Shown in pieces: positions 6,894-14,358 of a stretch of DNA of 64,000 nucleotides. The number at the start of each line of letters is the position of its first letter. Positions within the stretch are counted from its first letter, which is position 1. The notes under the pieces were generated by a model that saw only the letters and a list, made by a program, of their open reading frames with translations, did no database searches and was not told the origin of the DNA. The DNA comes from Novosphingobium sp. GTDB taxonomy: Bacteria; Pseudomonadota; Alphaproteobacteria; Sphingomonadales; Sphingomonadaceae. The stretch is taken from contig NZ_JAUYRV010000039.1 in assembly GCF_030696665.1 (NCBI RefSeq), positions 62,001 through 126,000 on the forward strand, given 5' to 3'. A program made the translations under genes and the position numbers.

Positions 6894-8858
6894 ATGGGGA
6901 AGAATGCACCGATCGGCCTTTACGGCTGGGTCCAGAGCAACGACGGGCGTTCTGCCGGTCTTTTCATAGGTTTTCTTACCGCTGTTCAGGCCATGGCAGC
7001 GCTGGCGCTGTTTCTCCCGCTCACCTTCGTTGATCCCGAACATGCGCCGTTCCTTGGGTGGAATGGGTATTTCCTGCGTTATACCCCAGTTGTTCTGCTC
7101 ACCTCGATTGGCTGGTTCGGATGGCAGATGTTTTGGCATATCGAATCGGTAAAGCGCGCTGTCGGCTTCCGCTTTGTAGACGCCATCGATGAGCCTCGGC
7201 TGTGCCGGTTGATCGAACCGCTTATTACCGCGATGGGCCTGCCGGCCCCCTTTGTAGGGGTGATTGAATCAGACGCGCGAAATGCCTTTGCCTGCGGCAT
7301 TGCCCGCAAGAAGGCTGTGGTGGTAGTGACGCGTGGCCTTATTGACGATCTAACCGATGTCGAACTGGCCTGCGTTCTGGGGCATGAACTGGCCCACATT
7401 CGCAATGGCGACATCCGCCTTATGGCAGCTGCGAACATATTTATGGATGCGCTCGGCAAGCTGCACCGCAACAACCCGCTGAAGTTCACGATAGTGCATG
7501 TGGTGCTGGCTATCGTCATTCCAGTAATCCTGCCGCTCACGCTTGCAGGCGGGTTCATCGGTCATCTGGCGCTGCGGGCGGGGCAGGTTTCGCGCTTGAA
7601 GATCGCGTCGGCCCGAGAGTTCATCGCCGATGCGCAAGCTGTGCAACTGACCCAAAACCCGGCAGCGATGGCTTCGGCTCTTGTAAAGGTTGAGCAGCAT
7701 TGGGAAGTCAAAGGTGCTAGGCGCAGCGACGATGCTATGATGATTGCTGGCGATACCTTGGGTGAAAATGCAACACATCCAACGGTTCCACAACGTATCG
7801 CCGCGCTGGCTCGCGTTACTGGTTCGATGGTCTTCAATGCTCCAGACGCCCTGCCGAAAGAAGCTTGGGATAGCTCGCGTTCGCTAACTGAAGCCAAGGC
7901 CGCCGCGCTTCTTCAAAAGCTGCCGGCAGCAAGGGTTCTGTCGCGCGTGCGCGCAGGTGCCGCTGAAAACGTTCTTGGCCTGACATTCAACGGAATGGTC
8001 ATGGCCGGAATGGCAATCGTGGGGTTGGTGACACTGCACTGGTCAGAAATCGCGAACCCGCGAACTATGCTTGCCAAATTCGATATTCGGCCGCTTTCAC
8101 TGATGGTAGGCAGCCCCATGGCTTGCATGGTGGAAGTTGCCGTCACCGGTGACGAGGCTTGCAAACATCGCTGGCAAAGCCGTACTTACCGTGAATTCGA
8201 AGGCCAGAAGAACACATTGGCCGGCTGGTTGGCCGATGGAAGCGCAAAGCGCCGCGCGAAAGGTTTCCTTAAGCCAGATCTTGGCGTCTCCAGCATGAAT
8301 GGGTTAAGCCTACGGGGCGGGGAGTATCGCGGGCAGAGCGGAATGTTGCGCAGGACAACCGCTGTCATGGATGGTCAGGGCGCATTTCAGGCCGAGAACG
8401 GATCCGGCTTTACCAACAAAGTGCCAACCGATCTCATGATTGCCGAACTGGACCAAGTCGGATGTTTCTTTGCAGCCATGAACTATGGTGAGCCCGAAGG
8501 GCACTATGCTCCCTCCTATTCCATCAACGGCACCAACCTCGAAGGCTTTATCCAAGCGGCCCAGGATAGTGCCAACGTGCCAAGCGAACTGTCCGACGCC
8601 TCCCTCCGCTCATATCTGGATACACGCGGAACGCTAACCCAGATTTCCTACGACTTCTACGGCCTCAAAGGGCTGGGCTACATGCAGGCTGCCTACAGCG
8701 ATCCCGTCCATGCTCCGATGATCGCTCGCATGTCTGAACGACTTGGCGATCCCGCGTTCAAACGGGGCATGGACGCGCTAAATGTTGCCAAGGCGCAAGC
8801 GCTGGTACGAAATCCCGATCGCTTCGTTCCGTGCCCTGCGGTTCGTAGAGGTTATTGA
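6894..8858 (+). CDS. M48 family membrane metallopeptidase with a long unknown C-terminal region
   Basis: This 654-residue protein carries the zinc-peptidase motif HELAH at residues 164-168, with the downstream Glu expected in SAREFIADAQA. Two membrane helices come first (about 23-44 and 62-80), and another pair follows the active site (about 198-225), as in HtpX-type proteases. HtpX itself is about 290 residues, so some 300 residues are extra. After a helix near 365-382, the protein carries a soluble domain with several Cys and Trp residues that I do not recognise. ATG 6894 is 14 bases after lemA. Likely role: quality control of membrane proteins with LemA and PspA. Confidence 0.85.
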   Translation: MGKNAPIGLYGWVQSNDGRSAGLFIGFLTAVQAMAALALFLPLTFVDPEHAPFLGWNGYFLRYTPVVLLTSIGWFGWQMFWHIESVKRAVGFRFVDAIDEPRLCRLIEPLITAMGLPAPFVGVIESDARNAFACGIARKKAVVVVTRGLIDDLTDVELACVLGHELAHIRNGDIRLMAAANIFMDALGKLHRNNPLKFTIVHVVLAIVIPVILPLTLAGGFIGHLALRAGQVSRLKIASAREFIADAQAVQLTQNPAAMASALVKVEQHWEVKGARRSDDAMMIAGDTLGENATHPTVPQRIAALARVTGSMVFNAPDALPKEAWDSSRSLTEAKAAALLQKLPAARVLSRVRAGAAENVLGLTFNGMVMAGMAIVGLVTLHWSEIANPRTMLAKFDIRPLSLMVGSPMACMVEVAVTGDEACKHRWQSRTYREFEGQKNTLAGWLADGSAKRRAKGFLKPDLGVSSMNGLSLRGGEYRGQSGMLRRTTAVMDGQGAFQAENGSGFTNKVPTDLMIAELDQVGCFFAAMNYGEPEGHYAPSYSINGTNLEGFIQAAQDSANVPSELSDASLRSYLDTRGTLTQISYDFYGLKGLGYMQAAYSDPVHAPMIARMSERLGDPAFKRGMDALNVAKAQALVRNPDRFVPCPAVRRGY

Positions 8859-9322
8859 TGACGCAACGCCGGAGGCGGCGGCGCTATCAACTCGCTATTG
8901 GCGAAGACACTGCCGCTGAACAAGGCGCGACGGAACGTCAGGTAAATCTCAGAACGTGGCCGTCGCTTTCAATGTGCCATATCACTTGACGCTAGCGGCA
9001 ATTTCCGAGGCGAAATGCAGTCCCGGGCCAGCTACCCGCGCCGATTGCAACTATGCCCGCTTTCAGGCAATCAGCGGGCGAGCCGCAACGACCGATAATA
9101 GGGCGCCTTGCTGAGCACCTGCATTGCCTGTCTGGGTTGTCGGCTCCTGGGCCGGTTGCTGAACGTCAGGTCTTGGCTCACCAGGGGCCAAAGCCGCAGG
9201 TCCGCTTTTAGGATGATCTTGCGAGGCCTGGCGTGACCGAAGCTGGGTGGAAACTTGAATGGCGGCTTAAGCCGTCTGAGTGCAGGCAAGGACAAGTTTC
9301 CATCACTCCACAAGGCAGCCTA
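8859..9322. other. non-coding stretch between the M48 and methyltransferase genes, with repeat copy C
   Basis: No gene is seen. Bases 9086-9120 and 9147-9209 form the most complete copy (C) of the dispersed intergenic repeat: an ACGACCGATAATAGGGCGCC head, then a second part matching copy A. The open frame at 9071-9313 on the minus strand lies over this repeat and lacks coding character. Confidence 0.45.
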
Positions 9323-10240
9323 CTATCCCTTCGGTCTCAGTAACTCGCTCAAATCATCTGGGATGGGCATCGGCTTGAACGCACTGACATTGGATCGACC
9401 GGTGTTTCCTAGAGGGATACGCCCCGTTAGTGCACCAAGAGGAGCCAGCGCAAGACGGGCGAGCTGTCCGATGATTTCCTTGGCATCTCGTTGGCTCATG
9501 GCAAATTTGAACATCGCGAAATGGCTGGCAAGATGCCGAGCCAAATAGGGTTGGGAAATAATGTGCGCACGCTCAAGATGGAGCCATGCCGCTTCCACAT
9601 CACCGCCTTTCGTAGCAGCATGAAAGGCAGCCATTTCAAGGGCGATCAGTTCATGGGGCACAGATATCCGGCGATTGCTCAACCCTAGCCAGCGGGGAAC
9701 CATAGTTTTGAATTCTCGATAAGGCTTGCCAAAGCTACGTTCCAGATGAACTTCCTCATAACTCACCTGTGCGATGCATGATCCGACAAATACCGCAAGC
9801 CCACCCCAGGCCCACCAAAGGCCAGACGCAATCGCACTCGCCAACCCAATCAGCATCATGCCGACAAAGATCGGGTTTCGGCTGAACCGAAACAGTCCGT
9901 GTGAAATGAACTGAGGCGCGTCACCTTCTCGCACGCCAATCCGCCATGCAAGGCCCATCTGCTTTTGCGCCAGAAGCACAATTGCCGAACCAAGAAGCGC
10001 GAGGATGGCAGCTAGTAGTGGTAGATTGGAAACAGCGCCTTTCGCGGCATTCAGGCTGGCCAGAAATAGAAGGGCTATGCTTGCTGCGAAGGACAGGCCC
10101 GCGATACGCTGAACGCCCTTTGCCTCAAAAAATGCAAAAGGGCGATCGCCGGTTTCCCGCCGTATTGCGATCCCGCGTAAAAGGGTCGCCACGATAACCG
10201 CAGCCATCGAGCCGAGCGGTGCAGATTGAATGATTTCCAC
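9323..10240 (-). CDS. isoprenylcysteine methyltransferase-like membrane protein fused to DUF3703
   Basis: This is 305 residues. Residues 1-190 form a PEMT/ICMT-type membrane methyltransferase, with about five helices and the signatures FRFSRNPIFVGMM and EEVHLERSFGKPYREFKTMVPRWL-like end (the S-adenosylmethionine-binding C-terminal hairpin). Residues 205-300 (FHAATKGGDVEAAWLHLERAH onwards) match DUF3703, a small domain often found in metal-resistance loci. The start is GTG 10240, with ribosome site gaaggaa upstream; no better ATG fits. A MerR-type promoter lies directly upstream (10278-10308) and the regulator is divergent, so expression is probably metal-induced. The substrate is unknown. Fusion of these two usually separate families is the unusual point. 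Confidence 0.75.
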   Translation of the reverse strand: MEIIQSAPLGSMAAVIVATLLRGIAIRRETGDRPFAFFEAKGVQRIAGLSFAASIALLFLASLNAAKGAVSNLPLLAAILALLGSAIVLLAQKQMGLAWRIGVREGDAPQFISHGLFRFSRNPIFVGMMLIGLASAIASGLWWAWGGLAVFVGSCIAQVSYEEVHLERSFGKPYREFKTMVPRWLGLSNRRISVPHELIALEMAAFHAATKGGDVEAAWLHLERAHIISQPYLARHLASHFAMFKFAMSQRDAKEIIGQLARLALAPLGALTGRIPLGNTGRSNVSAFKPMPIPDDLSELLRPKG

Positions 10241-10277
10241 GTTGATATTCCTTCTCGACAGCCACGAGTCGGAAATT

Positions 10278-10308
10278 TATCTACAGCCTGTAGCAACTAC
10301 AGGGTCAA
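10278..10308 (-). promoter_or_regulatory. MerR-type promoter and operator driving the methyltransferase-DUF3703 gene
   Basis: Read on the minus strand there is a -35 TTGACC (10303-10308), a 19-base spacer and a -10 TAGATA (10278-10283). The long spacer holds a perfect dyad, CTGTAG-TTG-CTACAG (10288-10302). A 19-base spacer with a dyad inside it is diagnostic of MerR-family metal-responsive promoters, where the regulator untwists the DNA. The -10 lies about 38 bases before the GTG start of the target, and the merR-type ATG is only four bases beyond the -35 on the other side. Confidence 0.85.
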
Positions 10309-10311
10309 GGC

Positions 10312-10704
10312 ATGAGAATTGGCGAACTGGCAAAAGCCACCGCAACCAATGTGGAGACAGTGCGCTACTATGAAAAGATCGGCATTCTGCCAAAGCCTGC
10401 ACGCACCTCCGCCAACTACCGTTCCTACGGGGGAGATCATCTGGCCCGCCTCTCGTTCATACGCCGCGCACGCAATCTGGGGTTCACACTGGAGGCGTTG
10501 CGCGAGCTTCTCACACTGTCCGACGACAAGGAACAATCCTGCGAGGCCATTGATGCTGTATCACAGGCTCATCTGGCACAAGTTGACCTGAAGATCAGCG
10601 ATTTGAGAGCACTCAGATCCGAACTCAGTCGTATCATTGTTTCATGTCAGCAAGGCACAGTTGCCGATTGCAAGATCATCGAAACACTCTCGCGCAGCCC
10701 GTGA
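10312..10704 (+). CDS. MerR family heavy-metal-responsive regulator
   Basis: This 130-residue protein has an N-terminal MerR winged helix (MRIGELAKATATNVETVRYYE) and a long dimerisation helix. Its metal-site Cys are C77, C112 and C120, with C112 in SCQQGTVADC. The C77/C112 pair and the GTVADCKIIETL tail resemble the Cd/Pb/Zn-type members (CadR, PbrR) more than mercury MerR, though the exact metal cannot be read from sequence. It is divergent from the methyltransferase-DUF3703 gene and sits against the operator at 10288-10302, so it should both repress and activate that gene. No metal transporter gene lies next to it, which is odd for this family. Confidence 0.88.
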   Translation: MRIGELAKATATNVETVRYYEKIGILPKPARTSANYRSYGGDHLARLSFIRRARNLGFTLEALRELLTLSDDKEQSCEAIDAVSQAHLAQVDLKISDLRALRSELSRIIVSCQQGTVADCKIIETLSRSP

Positions 10705-10749
10705 AACCTAGAGTGTAGCGCCAACAGAGATTAGCTAGTTCAGAGGCCG

Positions 10750-10777
10750 CCATTTACGCCTGATATGTCGTAAATGG
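10750..10777. repeat. perfect 9-base inverted repeat downstream of merR
   Basis: CCATTTACG (10750-10758) and CGTAAATGG (10769-10777) are perfectly complementary across a ten-base spacer. There is no T-run on either side. It could be a weak terminator for the merR gene or a leftover recombination site near the IS element. Only the symmetry is certain. Confidence 0.4.
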
Positions 10778-10872
10778 GGTCGACACAAGAATTTCCGGTT
10801 TTGGCAAAAAAGCCGATGAAGCTGCCGGACAGGTTTCGGGGATGCGGCCGTTGAACCGGAATGACCGGGTTT

Positions 10873-12409
10873 GGGTGTATTCCGTTGAAAAAGACAGCTG
10901 GGGCATCGTTGCGGCGGAGCTCGCGATGAAGACGAGCGGTCTCCCTTTGCTGATCAGGCCAGCGCTGGCGTGGTCATCGGGATGATCTTGGCCATCTTGC
11001 GGAGGTTCTGGGCTGCTGCGGCGAGGTGGAACTCGTCTCTTGCGCCATTTGGGCCGCGCAGGCGCAGTCGATCCAGCTTCAGGATGCGCTTGAGGTGGGC
11101 GAACAGCATCTCGACCTTCTTCCGCTGGCGGCGTGAGACGAGATACGCGTCGGTTGTGGCGATTTCGCGGGCCAGGTCTCGCGCGCCTTCGTGGATCGAC
11201 CGGGTGACCTTGCGGGCCGGCATGTTCGGCGTACATCGCTGCCGCAGGTCGCAGCCCTGACAGTCCTGCTGGCGGGCGCGATAGCGGATCGATCCGTCCT
11301 TATCGACGCGGCTGCGTGGGGTGCTGAAGTTGCGATTGGATCGCCGCAGGCGATTGCCCCCTGGGCAGATGTAGCTGTCGTCTTGATGGTCGTAGACGAA
11401 GTCGGCGCGCTCGAAGCTGCCGTCGCTCCGGGCGGACTTGTCGAACACCGGGATATGCGGCTCGATGCTCATCTCCTCGACCAGCCACGCCAGGTTGGGT
11501 GCCGAGCCATAGGCGGTATCGGCCACGAGGCGCTCGGGCCAGATCCCGAAGCGATGCTGTGTCCGCTCGATCATCCGGCGCTGGGCAGTAACTTCGGCCT
11601 GACGGACCGATGTTGTAGCCTCGACATCGACGATCACCGCATGGTCGAGATCGATCAGATAGTTAGTGCTGTAGGCGTAGAAGGCGGCCTCGCGCGTCGC
11701 CGCGGTCCAGCGCGATGCCGGGTCGGTGAGGTTGATGCGCTTGGGCGTGACCGGTGTCGCGCCGCCGAATGCTGCGTCGTCGAGCACGTCCAGATACTCA
11801 TCGACGGCGCGGCCGACCGCTTCAGGCGGCAGGCCTTGCTCACCCGGCACCGAACGCTGGCGCTGCACATCAGCCCGGATGAGGCTGGCATCGACCGCGA
11901 AACCCTCGCCGCCAACCAACCCCTCGGCCATGCAGCGTGCCACCGTCATCTCGAACAGTTGTCGCAGCAGGTCACTGTCGCGGAAGCGACCATGCCGGTT
12001 CTTGGAGAAGGTCGAGTGATCGGGCACATCACCCTCCAGCCCCAGTCGGCAGAACCAGCGATAGGCCAAGTTGAGATGCACCTCCTCACACAGCCGGCGT
12101 TCGGACCGGATACCCATGCAATAGCCGATGACTAGCATCCGGATCATCAGCTCTGGATCGATCGAAGGCCGGCCCGTCTCGCTATAGAAGGGCCGCAGGT
12201 GCTCACGGATATCGGACAGATCCACGAACCGGTCGATCGAGCGCAGCAGATGATCCGTCGGAACATGCCGCTCCAGGCTGAAGCTGTAGAACAGCGACTC
12301 CTGCACCACCGTCCGCTCACCCATCATCGGCCCGTCTCCACCTTCTCACGGAGACTGAATCAGGACGCCCGCGCTACTTCAAGCCTGAGTTTTTCAACGG
12401 AATAGGGTG
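10873..12409 (-). mobile_element. IS1182-type insertion sequence with target duplication
   Basis: The element spans 10878-12404 (1,527 bases). It is bounded by 15-base perfect terminal inverted repeats, TATTCCGTTGAAAAA at 10878-10892 and its complement at 12390-12404. The five bases gggtg flank both ends (10873-10877 and 12405-12409) as a target duplication. One transposase gene fills it on the minus strand. Joining the flanks restores aatgaccgggtttgggtg plus gattgctgtcagtccgc, which looks like the dispersed intergenic repeat, so the element landed inside a copy of that repeat. Confidence 0.85.
10954..12327 (-). CDS. IS1182 family transposase
   Basis: This is 457 residues, apparently intact. 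The N-terminal DUF772-type region (LRPFYSETGRPSIDPELMIRMLV…) is followed by a DDE catalytic domain (VDASLIRADVQ, and VADTAYGSAPNLAWL with the central Asp). A Cys cluster lies at CPGG/CQGCDLRQRC, and the end is the conserved RRQRKKVEMLFAHLKRILKLDRLR segment that carries the catalytic Glu. This order is typical of IS1182. The start ATG 12327 lies 63 bases inside the right inverted repeat. The element looks young, because repeats, target duplication and frame are all intact. Confidence 0.93.
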   Translation of the reverse strand: MMGERTVVQESLFYSFSLERHVPTDHLLRSIDRFVDLSDIREHLRPFYSETGRPSIDPELMIRMLVIGYCMGIRSERRLCEEVHLNLAYRWFCRLGLEGDVPDHSTFSKNRHGRFRDSDLLRQLFEMTVARCMAEGLVGGEGFAVDASLIRADVQRQRSVPGEQGLPPEAVGRAVDEYLDVLDDAAFGGATPVTPKRINLTDPASRWTAATREAAFYAYSTNYLIDLDHAVIVDVEATTSVRQAEVTAQRRMIERTQHRFGIWPERLVADTAYGSAPNLAWLVEEMSIEPHIPVFDKSARSDGSFERADFVYDHQDDSYICPGGNRLRRSNRNFSTPRSRVDKDGSIRYRARQQDCQGCDLRQRCTPNMPARKVTRSIHEGARDLAREIATTDAYLVSRRQRKKVEMLFAHLKRILKLDRLRLRGPNGARDEFHLAAAAQNLRKMAKIIPMTTPALA

Positions 12410-12542
12410 GATTGCTGTCAGTCCGCTTTTCAATTTTGGCCTTGCAAATGATACACGGTGCAGGTCTCCAACCGAATGGTGAATGACTCGCCTCCTATCG
12501 ACGCGACGAGAGGAATTGCCGATTTCGAACCTTGAGAACTTG

Positions 12543-12929
12543 ATGGGCAAAAGTCCCGCTCGTATCGGTGCACTCTTTGCTACCGTTAGCCTTCCAGCGC
12601 ATTTCATTTTGCCAGACAACATATCGCATCAGCTTGCAGCCATCGTCCTTACACTCGTAGCTGGCATCTACGTAGGCTTCGCTGTTCAGGATGGGCGGAG
12701 TAAGGCGCTCGCGACAGAGGGCAGTATTGCCTTGATGTTCGCGGCAGCCGCATTGGTAGGTTTGGCTTTCTGGCATTGGGCTATTGTGATTGCCTACGCC
12801 CTGCACGGTTTCTGGGACCTTGCGCATCATCGCAGCGTCGATACCGCCATGCCGAAATGGTATGTCCCATTTTGTGCTCTATTCGACTGGGTATTCGCCG
12901 CAGGACTCATGGTGGCCTGGGCAATATAA
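12543..12929 (+). CDS. small polytopic membrane protein
   Basis: This is 128 residues from ATG 12543; the frame extends upstream to 12483, but the first 20 codons look like filler. Four membrane segments are visible. The C-terminal half has a conserved look, HGFWDLAHHRSVDTAMPKWY then PFCALFDWVFAAGL, with paired His and Trp residues that suggest a real family. I do not recognise a function. It begins about 140 bases beyond the IS element, inside the island, with no partner genes nearby. Confidence 0.6.
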   Translation: MGKSPARIGALFATVSLPAHFILPDNISHQLAAIVLTLVAGIYVGFAVQDGRSKALATEGSIALMFAAAALVGLAFWHWAIVIAYALHGFWDLAHHRSVDTAMPKWYVPFCALFDWVFAAGLMVAWAI

Positions 12930-13488
12930 AACTTGGTCAACATCAATGATGCGGACAAGCGGCGGCCTTCGAAGATGGTATGCGAGTCCGGCTACGTCCG
13001 AAAAGGGGTCGGTTGCGGAATAGCAGGAAATCGTGGCGATCTTGAAAAATCTGCCTTTCAGGCTTCGACGCAATTGCGGACATTAGAAGGGGTCGGTCGT
13101 TAATGATGGTAGCCGCAGTGCTTCACGCTGCTGCTTGATAAGGGACAGAACTTGTTCTCGAAAGCCGGGCTGGTCGCTCAATAGCTGCTCCATCCTCTCG
13201 GCTGCCGCATGCGCGAACACGCGCCTAAGGACAGAGCCTATTGATCCGCGGAAGTTGGCGGGGCGTAACCAGGCGCTCGTAGTCGATCCGCGCAGGTTGG
13301 AGCTTTGTGTAAGTTGCAGGCTGTTTGGCTGGAGCAGTGCTCTGCGGTAATAAAGTGTTGCTACGCCCGCCGGACTGCATCATCCCAGAAATTATTGATT
13401 TACCTCAATATCCTGCAATCCATCCGTGCCAGAATGCTGTGTCAACCGGTCTATCCAAGGTTGATCACTACAGCACGAGGAGCACGAG
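12930..13488. other. intergenic stretch with a possible gene remnant and the usp promoter
   Basis: No intact gene is seen. On the minus strand, from about 13376 down to a TAA at 13083, there are some 97 open codons with coding-like texture (for example GSIGSVLRRVFAHAAAERME) but no good start, so this may be the 3' remnant of an unidentified gene. The last 100 bases are AT-rich and hold an FNR/FixK-type box for the downstream usp gene. Confidence 0.35.
13395..13408 (+). promoter_or_regulatory. FNR/FixK-type box upstream of the usp-ATPase-adh cluster
   Basis: The site TTGATTTACCTCAA fits the FNR/FixK/Anr pattern TTGA-N6-TCAA exactly, and the stricter TTGAT-N4-ATCAA with one change. It lies about 80 bases upstream of the usp start in an AT-rich stretch, a normal position for an activator site. 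It suggests that the universal stress protein, P-type ATPase and alcohol dehydrogenase genes are switched on at low oxygen. Confidence 0.6.
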
Positions 13489-14343
13489 ATGACGAGCGCC
13501 GGTTCAAGCTGCAATTCACGGTCGATCCTGACTTATGCAACAGTTGATAGCTTTGAGGCAGAGCGGGGCGCAATGGCGCTGGCTCTTTCGGTTTCCACAG
13601 CGATGCAGGCCTGCCTGACCGGCGTGCTGCTTGATCTTGAAGCGAACATGCCGCCGAGTGTCACGAGTCTCAACTTTGCGCAAATGTGCGAACAGTCGGA
13701 ACTGCGCGAAAAGCGAAACAGGCAGAATGCCCAAACGTTAGAGGCAAAGGCTGCCGAACGTGGCATTCCGGTTGAGACGCTGACAGGTATCGACCATTCG
13801 CGCGGGGTGATAGGGTTTCTGGCAGATCATGCACGGCTGCACGATCTGCTGGTTATCGGTGCGGATGGCACAGGCCTTATGTCGGACCGTATGATTGCCG
13901 AGAACGTTCTGTTCGAAGCCGGCAGGCCAATGCTGGTTGCGCCAGCAGATTTTGCTGGCCCCTTTTCTGGCAGGAAAATCGCGGTCGCCTGGGACAACAG
14001 CCGGGTGGCCGCCCGGGCTATGGGTGATGCTTTGGCATTGTTCCCGCAGGTGCAGGAGATCGTGATGATCGTTGTGGGCGACGAGAAGACGATCCAAAGC
14101 AGCCTTACTGCCAGTGATGTCGAGCACACGCTTGCGAGGCGGGGTATCTCTGCAAAGGTGCAGCATGTCCTGGCGCAAGCCAGGCCGGTAGGTGATGTCC
14201 TGCAAGCGCAAGCAGAAGCTGTCGAAGCAGATTTGCTGGTGATGGGAGGATTTGCCCATTCGCGACTGCGCGATGTCATTCTCGGCGGGGCAACGCTGTC
14301 TGTGCTCAAGGCGCCCCGCATGCCCGTTTTGCTTTCTCATTAA
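13489..14343 (+). CDS. tandem universal stress protein
   Basis: This 284-residue protein contains two Usp domains in one chain (about 1-150 and 155-284). The second ends with a nucleotide-binding-like motif, LLVMGGFAHSRLRDVILGG then ATLSVL. The first is degenerate at the equivalent place (LLVIGADGTG). Usp proteins are cytoplasmic and bind ATP or act in stress and hypoxia survival. The start ATG 13489 has a clear aggag ribosome site. The P-type ATPase gene begins 15 bases after its stop and an alcohol dehydrogenase follows. With the FNR-type box upstream, this looks like a hypoxia-response operon. Confidence 0.87.
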   Translation: MTSAGSSCNSRSILTYATVDSFEAERGAMALALSVSTAMQACLTGVLLDLEANMPPSVTSLNFAQMCEQSELREKRNRQNAQTLEAKAAERGIPVETLTGIDHSRGVIGFLADHARLHDLLVIGADGTGLMSDRMIAENVLFEAGRPMLVAPADFAGPFSGRKIAVAWDNSRVAARAMGDALALFPQVQEIVMIVVGDEKTIQSSLTASDVEHTLARRGISAKVQHVLAQARPVGDVLQAQAEAVEADLLVMGGFAHSRLRDVILGGATLSVLKAPRMPVLLSH

Positions 14344-14358
14344 CATTGGGCATTGGCC

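Noticed and set aside
9071..9313. 80-codon minus-strand frame between the M48 and methyltransferase genes
   Set aside because: It lies over a copy of the intergenic repeat and shows no coding texture or start signal.
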